NCBI GenBank assembly: GCA_965203755.1
Contig: OZ241910.1
Coordinates: 1,240,001-1,304,000, forward strand
DNA: 64,000 nucleotides
Direction of reading: 5' to 3'
From: UBA6055 sp965203755
Lineage (GTDB): Bacteria; Chloroflexota; Anaerolineae; Aggregatilineales; Phototrophicaceae
Shown: positions 51,316-59,785 of the stretch, piece by piece
Position numbering within the stretch: the first letter of the stretch is position 1
Layout of the letters: each line of letters starts with the position of its first letter
Program-made: the position numbers and the translations under genes
The notes under the pieces: generated by a model
The model's database searches: none
The model's input: the letters and a program-made list of their open reading frames with translations, nothing else
What the model was told of the DNA's origin: nothing

Positions 51316-51346
51316 TTGACGCTGCTTGTGATATTAGCATTATAGA
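51316..51346 (+). promoter_or_regulatory. Possible asnB promoter
   Basis: TTGACG (51316-51321) is followed by TATAGA (51341-51346) at 19-base spacing, or ATTATA at 17. The ATG is at 51367. Confidence 0.45.
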
Positions 51347-51366
51347 TGATAAAATAGGAAACGTCC

Positions 51367-53250
51367 ATGTGCGGAATATGCGGCTTCATCCATCTCGACG
51401 GCCGGCCGGCGGCGCCCAAGCTGTTGCCGGCCATGAACCGCCGCCTGCGCCATCGCGGCCCAGACGGCGCCGGTTATCTGATCGACGGCAGCCTTGGGCT
51501 GGCGATGCGCCGCCTGGGCATCATCGACCTCGCCGGCAGCGACCAGCCGCTTTACAGCGAAGACCAATCGCTGGCGCTGGTGTTCAATGGCGAAATCTAC
51601 AGCTGCCGCGATCTGCGCCGCCGCCTGGTCAAGCGCGGCCACCGCTTCCGCACCGACGGCGACGGCGAAGCGATTGTCCATCTGTACGAGGAATATGGCG
51701 CCGCCTGCTGCGAGCATCTGCGCGGGATGTATGCCTTTGCCCTGTGGGACCGACGCCAGCGGCGCCTCCTGCTGGCGCGCGACCGCATGGGACAAAAGCC
51801 GCTCTATTATTATCACGACCACAGGACTTTCGTCTTCGCCAGCGAAATCAAAGCCATCCTGGCGCATCCCGATGTGCCGCGCATATCCAATTTCAGCGCC
51901 GGCCCAAACAGCCTGCTGGGAGAGTATTTGAGCTTTGGCTGGCTGCCAGCCGGCCGCACCGCCTTTCAAAACATCTTTATGCTGCCGCCGGCGACGACGC
52001 TTCAGCTGGATGCCGCCGGCCAGGCAAAGACGCGCCTCTATTGGGATATCAGCCAGCAGGCGCCGCTGGCGGCCGCCGACCCCAAAGCCAAACCCGAAGC
52101 CTATGTCCCCCAGCTAAGGGAACATCTGGACGAGGCCGTCAAACTGCGCTTGATGAGCGACGTGCCGCTGGGAGCGTTCTTGAGCGGCGGCCTCGACAGC
52201 AGCCTCATCGCCGCGCTGATGCGGCGCCACAGCAACGCCGCCGTCAAGACCTTCAGCATCGGCTTTGAAGGCGACGACAGCTTCGACGAAACCCCCTATG
52301 CCCTTCAGGTGGCGCGGTTCTTGGAAACGGAACACCGCGCCTTTCGCGTCCGCCCCGATGCGATGCGGCTGCTTTCGGATCTGGTCTGGCATCACGACCA
52401 GCCCTTCGCCGACAGCAGCGCCATCCCGACCTACCTCGTCAGCAGGCTAACCCGCGAACAGGTCACAGTCGCCTTGACCGGCGACGGCGGCGACGAACTC
52501 TTCGCCGGCTATGAGCGTTTCGCCGCCGCCCGGCTGTTCCAGCAATGGTCAGCGGTGCCGCGGCCGCTGTGGGCCGGCCTGGCCAAGCTGATGAGCCTCC
52601 TGCCCGAAGGCACGGCCTATTACAGCCGAGTCAAACGCGCCCGGCGCTTCGCGCAAGCCGCCGGCAAGCCAGTCGGCGCGGCTTATTTTGACCTCGCGCG
52701 GCTCTTCAGCGATGAACTGACGCGCCGCATCAGCATCCAGCCCGGCAAAGTGCCGACCGACCTGTCCGATTATGCCGCCGGACAGCGCGGCGATGCCGTC
52801 ATCGGGCTGGTCGAAGCCAATATGCGCTCCTATCTGCCCGATGACCTGCTCGTCAAAACCGACCGATGCAGCATGCAAGCCTCGCTGGAAGCCCGCGCCC
52901 CCTTCCTCGACCATAAGCTGGTGGAACACGCCGCCGCCATCCCCTTCAATCTCAAACTCGCCGGCCGGCGCGGCAAGGTCATTCTGAAACAGGCGGCCGC
53001 CGGCCTCCTGCCCGATGACATCATCCACCGCCAGAAACACGGCTTCGGCGTCCCTTTAGGCGCCTGGCTGCGCCGCGACATAACGCCAGTGCGGGATATG
53101 CTGCTTAGTCAGTCGGCGCGCCAGCGCGGCCTGTTCAATATGGCGGCGGTGGAAAGCCTCATCAATGACCATGCCAGCGGCAAGCGCGACCACAGCCGCC
53201 AGCTGTGGGCATTATTGACGCTCGAAGAATGGCACCGTCAATGGGGCTGA
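51367..53250 (+). CDS. asnB: Asparagine synthase (glutamine-hydrolysing)
   Basis: The 627-residue protein has an N-terminal class II glutaminase starting MCGICGF (Cys2 nucleophile, exposed after Met removal), with RHRGPDG and VFNGEIYS. The C-terminal ATP-pyrophosphatase domain has the FLSGGLDSSL motif near 273-282. GDGGDELFAGYERF gives the adenylation and metal site. It converts aspartate to asparagine with glutamine and ATP. In surface-glycan clusters this family can also amidate sugars, but no such cluster is adjacent, so asparagine synthesis is the default reading. Confidence 0.92.
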   Translation: MCGICGFIHLDGRPAAPKLLPAMNRRLRHRGPDGAGYLIDGSLGLAMRRLGIIDLAGSDQPLYSEDQSLALVFNGEIYSCRDLRRRLVKRGHRFRTDGDGEAIVHLYEEYGAACCEHLRGMYAFALWDRRQRRLLLARDRMGQKPLYYYHDHRTFVFASEIKAILAHPDVPRISNFSAGPNSLLGEYLSFGWLPAGRTAFQNIFMLPPATTLQLDAAGQAKTRLYWDISQQAPLAAADPKAKPEAYVPQLREHLDEAVKLRLMSDVPLGAFLSGGLDSSLIAALMRRHSNAAVKTFSIGFEGDDSFDETPYALQVARFLETEHRAFRVRPDAMRLLSDLVWHHDQPFADSSAIPTYLVSRLTREQVTVALTGDGGDELFAGYERFAAARLFQQWSAVPRPLWAGLAKLMSLLPEGTAYYSRVKRARRFAQAAGKPVGAAYFDLARLFSDELTRRISIQPGKVPTDLSDYAAGQRGDAVIGLVEANMRSYLPDDLLVKTDRCSMQASLEARAPFLDHKLVEHAAAIPFNLKLAGRRGKVILKQAAAGLLPDDIIHRQKHGFGVPLGAWLRRDITPVRDMLLSQSARQRGLFNMAAVESLINDHASGKRDHSRQLWALLTLEEWHRQWG

Positions 53251-53318
53251 CCCGGCCCCAGTCAAGACCAGCCGCATACCGCCAAAACATGGAAATGCGC
53301 CCGAATTCACAAAAAGAC

Positions 53319-53346
53319 TTGACAGCGATCAGATTTCAGATAATAT
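53319..53346 (+). promoter_or_regulatory. Promoter of the second beta-helix gene
   Basis: TTGACA (53319-53324) and TAATAT (53341-53346) are 16 bases apart. The downstream sequence (TTTTAGATAAAAT, then GGAGTGTGATGAA) is conserved with copy 1. Confidence 0.55.
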
Positions 53347-53385
53347 AGCCTTAGACAGTTTTAGATAAAATTGGAGTGTGATGAA

Positions 53386-53514
53386 ATGAACATCTTGAAT
53401 AATAAGGCAGTGGCGAATGTAAGAGAGGCCAGCCCCAAGCGGGGGCCGGCGGCGCCTGTTAATTCGCCCCCCCCCCCCCCCCCCCGAATTTTCTTGAAAC
53501 TCGCCGCGCGGTAA
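53386..53514 (+). other. Conserved leader reading frame (copy 2)
   Basis: ATG 53386 opens 27 codons (MNILNNKAV ... PVNS) identical in length to copy 1, then the C tract, then RIFLKLAAR and a TAA at 53512-53514. With 19 C the leader stops just inside the coding region of the signal peptide. With 20 or 17 C it would run directly into it. Confidence 0.5.
53467..53485 (+). repeat. C19 homopolymer tract
   Basis: Nineteen consecutive C residues follow the leader codons, five more than at 185-198. The flanks on both sides are conserved between the two loci. Confidence 0.9.
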
Positions 53515-53624
53515 AGAAAACGCTGCTCCTCTGTTTATTCCTGTTCTGCATCCTCGCCATTCCCGTCCAAAGCCAAAGCGCAACCGCAACGCCAGTCGCG
53601 CCGACGCAGCAGCCCAATCCAACC

Positions 53625-54767
53625 ATGCTGGCGGACTGCGGCCTGCCAGCGGCCTCATCCAGTTTCACTTCGGCATCCAGCATCACCACCTTCAACATGA
53701 CCGCCGACTGCGATTATGACCGATGGTCAGGCGTGTTTCCTAATGCCATTATGCATTTTTTCTCGGGAAGATTCACCATCAACGGCAACGGACACACCAT
53801 CAGCGGACCGCCTCATACCGGTTTCTTCTATGCAGCCGGCGCAAACACCGTCCTCAATCTGAACAATATCGCCTTTAGCAATAGCGGAACCGCGAACTTC
53901 CCACCCATTAGCTTAATCAATGGAGCGACCCTTAACGGCCAAAACCTCATCTTCAGAGAAACTCGAAACCCTGCGGTCAGATCGACGCTATGGGTTAACG
54001 GCGCCGGCGGCACACGAGTCAATCTTCGGAATGTGCAGTTCCTGAACAACATCCAGACAAACACCGGCACGAACGCCGCGAGCGTTATTACCGCCTACGG
54101 CGGCGCCACGGTGACCATCACCAACGGCATCTTCCGCGGCAACCAAAACGGCATCGAGACTAGTACCAGCGTCTCCCAAACTAGCGTGATCGGATCCATA
54201 GGGTCTGGAACCTCGGTCACACTCAATGGCTGCATGACCTTCGATAGCAATGTCCAGGCAGACGGCAGCACAGCGGCAATCGACGCCGCGGAACTCACTG
54301 GCAGCGGTGTTGCCGGGACAGTCAATGACCGCAGAACCGGCCTCTGCCCGGCGGAAGGTTTCGTATTCCCGCAATTCCCGCCAAAGAGGTCCAAGAAAAC
54401 AGCGACGCCATGGCCATCAGCTACGGCGCGGCCGCTGGCGACGACCTGCATCGACTTGAACCAGTCGACCGGCATTGTCGTTCGCGCCACTTACGGGCTG
54501 GCGAGTGGCGTCCAGTGTCAGCGGCTTGGCGGCGGCGGCATTGGCGTGCAGGCCATCGTGGACGGCGGCTTTATTGATGCCGTCGATATCTGGGGTTATG
54601 TCGAGCAGGGCGTCGAGGTCTGCTTCCCGCAGGCCGGCGAGCTTCTGTTTTTGGATGCGCGCACCATGCCGCGCGCCATCGCGCCCTTGGCATCGACCGT
54701 CGTCAACGGCATGACCTGCGGCGCCATCGAAACGCCAGGCTCGATTGTGCTGATGCCGCCATCCTAG
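53625..54767 (+). CDS. Secreted beta-helix protein with conserved C-terminal domain (copy 2); signal peptide lacks its own start
   Basis: From ATG 53625 the frame encodes 380 residues. The same frame is open upstream from 53511 and encodes a full signal peptide (KKTLLLCLFLFCILAIPVQS), but there is no ATG, GTG or TTG in front of it. The methionine of copy 1 has been lost, along with one base (GCCGGCATGG became GCCGCGCGG). Only a frameshift within the C tract would link the leader ATG to the signal peptide. The rest parallels copy 1: beta-helix strands (TINGNGHTISGPPH, LNLNNIAFSNS, NLIFRETRN), a Lys/Pro linker and the Cys domain with WGYVEQGVEVCFPQAG. As assembled, the protein may be silent or unexported. 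Confidence 0.7.
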   Translation: MLADCGLPAASSSFTSASSITTFNMTADCDYDRWSGVFPNAIMHFFSGRFTINGNGHTISGPPHTGFFYAAGANTVLNLNNIAFSNSGTANFPPISLINGATLNGQNLIFRETRNPAVRSTLWVNGAGGTRVNLRNVQFLNNIQTNTGTNAASVITAYGGATVTITNGIFRGNQNGIETSTSVSQTSVIGSIGSGTSVTLNGCMTFDSNVQADGSTAAIDAAELTGSGVAGTVNDRRTGLCPAEGFVFPQFPPKRSKKTATPWPSATARPLATTCIDLNQSTGIVVRATYGLASGVQCQRLGGGGIGVQAIVDGGFIDAVDIWGYVEQGVEVCFPQAGELLFLDARTMPRAIAPLASTVVNGMTCGAIETPGSIVLMPPS

Positions 54768-54783
54768 CTGTCGGCCGGCGCCG

Positions 54784-55842
54784 TCAGGCACAGTCCAGCG
54801 CCAGAACATCCATAAAACGCTCATCCAGCTGGCTGATGAAGTGCGCCAGCCAGCGTCCGCAGCGCTCGATATCCTTCAGATCCAAGGTCTCGACCGGCGA
54901 GTGCATATTACGCAGCGGCAGACTCAATAAAGCCGTCGGGACGCCGCCGCGCGCGACCTGGATCGCCCAGGCATCGGTGCCGCTGCGGGCCGGCACGATA
55001 TCCGACTGCCATGGGATGTCATAATAGCTGGCGACTTCCTGCAAACGAGCGACCATTTTGGGATGAAAGTTGGCGCCGATGCCCAGCTGCGGCCCGCCGC
55101 CCAGCTTCCCGCCCAGAGCGACGCCCGGCTGTTCGGCAAAGCCCACATCCAGCGCAATGGCGCAGTCGGGATCAATCGCATCGGCGGCGGTCGCCGCCCC
55201 CCGCAGGCCAACTTCCTCCTGCGCCGTCGCGGCGGCATAGACATCCCAGCTGTGGCGCATGCCGCGCAGAGCTTGCAGGCAGGTGGTCATCGCCGCAATG
55301 CAGGCGCGGTCGTCCATCGCCTTGGCCGCCACCCTGCGCCCCTTGAGTTCAATCAGCGGCGCATCCACAGTCACCAAATCCCCAACCCGCACCAGCGCCG
55401 CGACTTCATCCGGCGGCAGCCCGACATCAATCACCAGGTCGCCGATGGCCGGATATGTTTTGCGTTCAGCGGCGCTTAGCATGTGCGGCGGCATAGTGGC
55501 GACCACGCCCGGCAAGGCGCGTTTGCCATGCACCATCACCGGCTGCGCCATCATCACCCGGCTGTCGATGCCGTTGAGGCGATGGGCATAGATAAAGCCC
55601 GCTTCGATCTGGCGCGCCATCAGACCGATTTCGTCCATGTGCGCCGCCAGCATGATCTTGCGAACCCGCGCGCCTGGACGCGTGGCGCGTTTGATGCCGA
55701 TGAGGCTGCCGAGCCGGTCGCCCTCGAATTCATCGACCAGTTCAGCCCAATCCTGGCGCAGAATCGCGGCCACCGGCGCTTCATAGCCGCTGGGGGCATC
55801 GGTCTCCACCAGTTTTTTGAGATGGTCTTTGGGGTTGTACAT
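54784..55842 (-). CDS. M42-family aminopeptidase
   Basis: The 352-residue enzyme has the complete M42 site: MLAAHMDEIG near 62-71, AMDDRACIAA with the bridging Asp, ATAQEEVGLRGA with the catalytic Glu, ALDVGFAEQPG and HSPVETLDLKDI with the last His. It belongs to the group often annotated endoglucanase or glutamyl aminopeptidase, forms large tetrahedral cytosolic particles and trims peptides. ATG 55842 has AGGAG in front; a longer frame to 55908 lacks support. It is convergent with the beta-helix gene and divergent from the TPR gene. Confidence 0.85.
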   Translation of the reverse strand: MYNPKDHLKKLVETDAPSGYEAPVAAILRQDWAELVDEFEGDRLGSLIGIKRATRPGARVRKIMLAAHMDEIGLMARQIEAGFIYAHRLNGIDSRVMMAQPVMVHGKRALPGVVATMPPHMLSAAERKTYPAIGDLVIDVGLPPDEVAALVRVGDLVTVDAPLIELKGRRVAAKAMDDRACIAAMTTCLQALRGMRHSWDVYAAATAQEEVGLRGAATAADAIDPDCAIALDVGFAEQPGVALGGKLGGGPQLGIGANFHPKMVARLQEVASYYDIPWQSDIVPARSGTDAWAIQVARGGVPTALLSLPLRNMHSPVETLDLKDIERCGRWLAHFISQLDERFMDVLALDCA

Positions 55843-55947
55843 AACGGCGGCTCCTGATTTTCGCTTGGCTTTGCGCCGCGATCTTACCACAAAGGACAGC
55901 GAAAGCACAAAAATTGAATCCTGCGTCCTGCCGTGTTAGTTCAAATG

Positions 55948-55956
55948 TGTTATAAT
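55948..55956 (+). promoter_or_regulatory. Extended -10 promoter of the acidic TPR gene
   Basis: TGT then TATAAT at 55951-55956 lies 35 bases before the ATG at 55992. A weak CTGCCG sits 17 bases upstream as a -35. Confidence 0.5.
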
Positions 55957-55991
55957 TTTTCGCGCGTTCAGAACACCAAACAGGATTGTCT

Positions 55992-58598
55992 ATGGCGAAG
56001 ATCAGCTTAAACACCTACCAAGATAAACTTGAAAGCCTGCTGGAAGCAAATCGGTTTGACGAAGTGATCGCCCATGCGCGGCACATCCTCAAGACCTGGC
56101 CCAAAAACTTGCGCGCCTATCAGCAGTTGGGCGCGGCCCTCTTCGCCGCCGACCGCTGGGAAGAAGCCGCCGAAGTGCTGCGCCGGCTGCTGGGCGCGCT
56201 GCCGCAGAGCTTCCAGGCGCATTCGCTGCTGGCGCAGGTTTATCAGCGGCTTGAGCAGTATGACAAAGCCATCTGGCATGCCGAACGGGCTTTTGACCGC
56301 CAGCCCAATCATCAAGACAGCATCAGCCTGATCCGCAGCCTCTACCGCCAGCATCGCGGCGAAGAGATCGAACGGCTGCAACTCACCGCCAGCGCCCTGG
56401 CGCAGCAGCATATCCGCGGCGGTCTGCTGCCAGAAGCCCTCAAGGCGCTGAACACCGCCCGCCAGCGTCATCCCAATCGGATCGACCTGCGGCTGCTGCA
56501 GGCGCGCGCGCTATGGCTGGCCGGTCGCCGCGCCGAAGCCGCCGAAGCCGCGCTCGAAATCCTCACTCACCTGCCCTATTCCAAAACCGCCAACCGGATT
56601 ATGGCCGAGTTGTGGCTGTCGGAACAGCGGCCATCCGACGCCCAGCTGTACCTTGGCCGCATCGAAGCCCTTGACCCCTATCTTGCCTATCAACTGGCAG
56701 GCGGCCAGACGCCGGACGACTCGCTGGCGGCGATTGAACCGCTCGATGACGGCGCCATTTCACAGCCAGAGACCATCGTCGACCTCGATTGGCTCAACAG
56801 CCTGGAGGATGCCGCCGAAGATCAGGAATTGGACAGCGGCGGCATCGACGCCAGCGGCTTGGAAGCGCTCTTCGGCATGGACGAAACCGCGGCCGCGCCG
56901 CCGACAGCCACCGCCGACCTGGAAGGCCTGCTTGACGACCGCGCGCTTGAAAGCCTCTTTGACGAGCCGGCCGCCGCCAGCCCCGATGACGCGCCCCAGC
57001 TTGAAGCCGGCGGCGATGGCATCAGCGAAGCCCAGCCGCCGCCGCGGGTTGAAGCCGCCCAAAGCGCCGCCGATGAGTCCGAGCCCAATCTAACCAAGCT
57101 GCTGGAACGGCTGGATTCAGACGACGGCGACCCAGCATGGCTGACGGACATTCAGCAGGGCGGCCCCGAAACCGCCGCCGATGCGGCCGAACATCTTCAC
57201 CGCGGCGAAAAGCCGCCGCTTTCAGAACCGGAAGCGGCCGAAAGCTCGCCCGAAGAAGAGTGGATATCGGCCGCCATGCGCGGCATGACCGCCGAACAGG
57301 ACGCCGGCTTTGATCTATTCGCCGACGACGAACAGCTGCGAACCCTCTTGGGCAAAGTGAATGAAACCCAGCCGATCCATCCCGACGATATCGAGTTCTG
57401 GCTGAACTCAAGCGATATCGACTTGGATGAAGCGGACGCGGCGCCGGTGGATGAACGCGGCCGCGAGGATGACGATTTCTTTGACGCTGATGACCTCACC
57501 GACCGGTCGTGGCTGGATGATGACCTCGAAGATGACCTTGGATTCGGCGGCGACACCCTCGATTTAATTGATGACTGGCAGTCAGAGCTTGACGATAGCG
57601 GCGATGACGACGGCGATATCGACTGGCTAAGCGAAGATGAAGCCGACTCCTCCTGGCTGGAAGCCGCCGGCGAGCATGGCGCACCCAGCAGCCGTTTAAG
57701 CGCCAAAGCCGATGACGGCGCCAGCCAGCAGCCAGATGATCCCCCGTCCCGCTTCGCCGACGAAACAGCGCGGGCATGGGGATTGGCGGATACCGAAGAA
57801 CTGTCCGATTTTGTTGAAGACGAGGTTGAACTGACCGTCGGCGAAGCCGCGCCCGATTGGCTGAATGCGATGGTGCCGGGGCTGGACGGCGATATCGACG
57901 AGGATGCGGCGCCTGATGAAGGCTTGGCTGCCAGTCAATCAGCCGCATCATCGGCAAAGGATTTCGATTGGGTGAACGATATTGTCGCCGAAGAGACGAG
58001 CGAAATGGAGCCCGTCGCGCCGCCGCCGACCGCCCGCCGTTTTGACTTTAGCCAGCCGCCGCGTTGGCTGACGGAACTGCTGACGCCATCGCCGCGCAAA
58101 GACACCCCGGCCGCCGCCGCTTCGCCGCTGCCGGCCGCCGCGGCTGTGGATGAACTCAACTTTGACGCGCTTGACCTGGAACTGGGCATGAGCGATTTTG
58201 ACTTTGATGCCCCCACAGAAAAAATCATCCCGATTGGCGCCGCAGCGGCATCAGCGGATGTCCGCTTTGATGAGCTTGACTTCGACGATTATTTCGACTT
58301 TGATGCCCCGACAGAAAAAATCACCGCCATAAACGCCGCCGCGGCCGATGAAATCGACTTTGAAGAACTGGGGCTGGAGGATGAAGACTTTGACTTTGAT
58401 GCCCCGACAGAAAAAATCACCGTCATAAACGCCGCCGCCGCGGCCGATGAAATCGACTTCGACGAACTGGACGCGCCGCCGCCAGCCGACAGCGATGACC
58501 AATCCGAATGGCTTGAGTATGATGACTTGGACTTGGACGCTGATGACTTCGACTTTAGCGACCCGGATAAAAAAGCCGGGCGCGCATCATCTGGATAA
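55992..58598 (+). CDS. TPR protein with a very acidic, repeat-bearing C-terminus
   Basis: The 868-residue protein starts at ATG 55992 (TTG 55986 is possible). Residues 1 to about 230 are tetratricopeptide repeats (FDEVIAHARHILKTWPKNLR, WEEAAEVLRRLLGALPQS, YDKAIWHAERAFDRQPNH). The rest is strongly acidic, with Ala, Ser, Asp and Glu dominant, and has scattered DWLN, PDWLN and SWLE motifs that could be short binding elements. Near the C-terminus a 32-residue unit with FDFDAPTEKI is repeated three times. No signal peptide or membrane helix is present, so it is cytosolic. The family is not recognised; TPR modules suggest a scaffold for protein assemblies. Confidence 0.7.
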   Translation: MAKISLNTYQDKLESLLEANRFDEVIAHARHILKTWPKNLRAYQQLGAALFAADRWEEAAEVLRRLLGALPQSFQAHSLLAQVYQRLEQYDKAIWHAERAFDRQPNHQDSISLIRSLYRQHRGEEIERLQLTASALAQQHIRGGLLPEALKALNTARQRHPNRIDLRLLQARALWLAGRRAEAAEAALEILTHLPYSKTANRIMAELWLSEQRPSDAQLYLGRIEALDPYLAYQLAGGQTPDDSLAAIEPLDDGAISQPETIVDLDWLNSLEDAAEDQELDSGGIDASGLEALFGMDETAAAPPTATADLEGLLDDRALESLFDEPAAASPDDAPQLEAGGDGISEAQPPPRVEAAQSAADESEPNLTKLLERLDSDDGDPAWLTDIQQGGPETAADAAEHLHRGEKPPLSEPEAAESSPEEEWISAAMRGMTAEQDAGFDLFADDEQLRTLLGKVNETQPIHPDDIEFWLNSSDIDLDEADAAPVDERGREDDDFFDADDLTDRSWLDDDLEDDLGFGGDTLDLIDDWQSELDDSGDDDGDIDWLSEDEADSSWLEAAGEHGAPSSRLSAKADDGASQQPDDPPSRFADETARAWGLADTEELSDFVEDEVELTVGEAAPDWLNAMVPGLDGDIDEDAAPDEGLAASQSAASSAKDFDWVNDIVAEETSEMEPVAPPPTARRFDFSQPPRWLTELLTPSPRKDTPAAAASPLPAAAAVDELNFDALDLELGMSDFDFDAPTEKIIPIGAAAASADVRFDELDFDDYFDFDAPTEKITAINAAAADEIDFEELGLEDEDFDFDAPTEKITVINAAAAADEIDFDELDAPPPADSDDQSEWLEYDDLDLDADDFDFSDPDKKAGRASSG
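58200..58487 (+). repeat. Three 96-bp tandem repeats inside the acidic TPR gene
   Basis: The sequence GACTTTGATGCCCC(C/G)ACAG recurs at 58200, 58296 and 58392, a constant period of 96 bases (32 codons) that keeps frame. The first half of each unit is near-identical and the second half has drifted. Confidence 0.75.
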
Positions 58599-58613
58599 TG
58601 ACCAGGTCCTTAG

Positions 58614-59708
58614 ATGTCAGCCGATTTCGCGCCGCCGCTGCTCGCTTGGTTCGCCCGCCGCCGCGCCGATTTGCCTTGGCGCCGCCGTCCGACCGCCTAT
58701 CATGTCTGGCTGGCTGAAATCATGCTCCAGCAGACGCAGATTAAAACCGTCATACCCTATTACCAGCGATTTATCCAGCGTTATCCCACGATTCAGACGC
58801 TTGCCGCCGCCCCGATTGAGGATGTGCTGAAACTGTGGGAGGGCTTGGGATATTATCGCCGCGCCCGCAGCCTGCGCCAAACCGCCGCCATCATCCTTGA
58901 CGAATACGGCGGCGCTTTCCCCAGCGACGTCGAGACTTTGCGCCAGCTGCCCGGCATCGGCGCCTATACCGCCGCCGCCATCGCCAGCATTGCCTTTGGC
59001 GCATCAGCGCCGGCGCTGGATGGCAATATCATCCGCGTGTTCACGCGCCTGCTGGACATGGACGCCGACATCAGCCAAGCCGCCACCCGCAAAAAACTGT
59101 GGCGAAAAGCCGCCGACTGGGTGCCGGCGCAGGCGGCCGGCGATTACAATCAGGCCTTGATGGAACTGGGACAGACCATCTGCCGCCCAAAAAATCCGAA
59201 CTGCGCCCAATGTCCGATCCAAGCGCATTGCCGCGCCTTTGCCAACGGCGTCCAAGCCGAACGGCCCGTCAAAAAGAAGCCGGCGGCGATCCCGCGCCGC
59301 CACGTCGCCGCCGGGCTTATCCGAGACCGCGCCGGCCGCCTGCTCATCGCCCAGCGCCCCTTGGACGGACTGCTTGGCGGCTTGTGGAAATTTCCCGGCG
59401 GCCAGCCGGAAGCCGGCGAACCGCTGACCGAATGTCTGGCGCGCCAGCTGCGGCAAGAGCTTGCGATTCGAGTCGAGGTCGGTGAACTGTTTCAGATAGT
59501 GAACCATGCCTTCACGCACTTTAAGATCACGCTCCATGCCTTTGACTGCCGCTATCTCGGCGCCGCGCCGCCCTATGCCGAACCGCAGGCTTTGCAAGTC
59601 CGCCGCTGGGCTTGGGTCAGCGAAGCCGAACTCGCCGGCTACAGCTTTGGCAAAGCCGACCGTCAAGTCATCGCCGCCTTGGCGCGCCGCCAGGATATGC
59701 TGTTTTAG
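58614..59708 (+). CDS. mutY: A/G-specific adenine glycosylase
   Basis: The 364-residue DNA-repair enzyme removes adenine mispaired with 8-oxoguanine. The catalytic Glu lies in WLAEIMLQQTQ (about 33-42). The helix-hairpin-helix LPGIGAYTAAAIA lies near 111-123, and the Asp in ALDGNIIRV is near 135-143. The 4Fe-4S ligands are in CRPKNPNCAQCPIQAHC near 188-205. Residues of about 230-360 are the NUDIX-like C-terminal domain that recognises 8-oxoG (FPGGQPEAGEP). The start is ATG 58614, 15 bases after the TPR gene, so the two may be cotranscribed. Confidence 0.93.
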   Translation: MSADFAPPLLAWFARRRADLPWRRRPTAYHVWLAEIMLQQTQIKTVIPYYQRFIQRYPTIQTLAAAPIEDVLKLWEGLGYYRRARSLRQTAAIILDEYGGAFPSDVETLRQLPGIGAYTAAAIASIAFGASAPALDGNIIRVFTRLLDMDADISQAATRKKLWRKAADWVPAQAAGDYNQALMELGQTICRPKNPNCAQCPIQAHCRAFANGVQAERPVKKKPAAIPRRHVAAGLIRDRAGRLLIAQRPLDGLLGGLWKFPGGQPEAGEPLTECLARQLRQELAIRVEVGELFQIVNHAFTHFKITLHAFDCRYLGAAPPYAEPQALQVRRWAWVSEAELAGYSFGKADRQVIAALARRQDMLF

Positions 59709-59785
59709 GGCTGGTTAAACCGCCGCGGCCGGCATATTATCCTGTGCATTGGGACCAGAAAGCCCCATGAACGGAAGCAAGGCTC

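Noticed and set aside
185..53485. Treating the two C tracts as simple assembly errors
   Set aside because: The count of C may well be wrong, but the leaders, promoters and flanks are conserved in both loci and each frame is intact. The tracts themselves therefore look genuine.
54784..55842. Calling the M42 protein an endoglucanase
   Set aside because: The conserved metal site is that of M42 aminopeptidases; the cellulase name is a historic misannotation.
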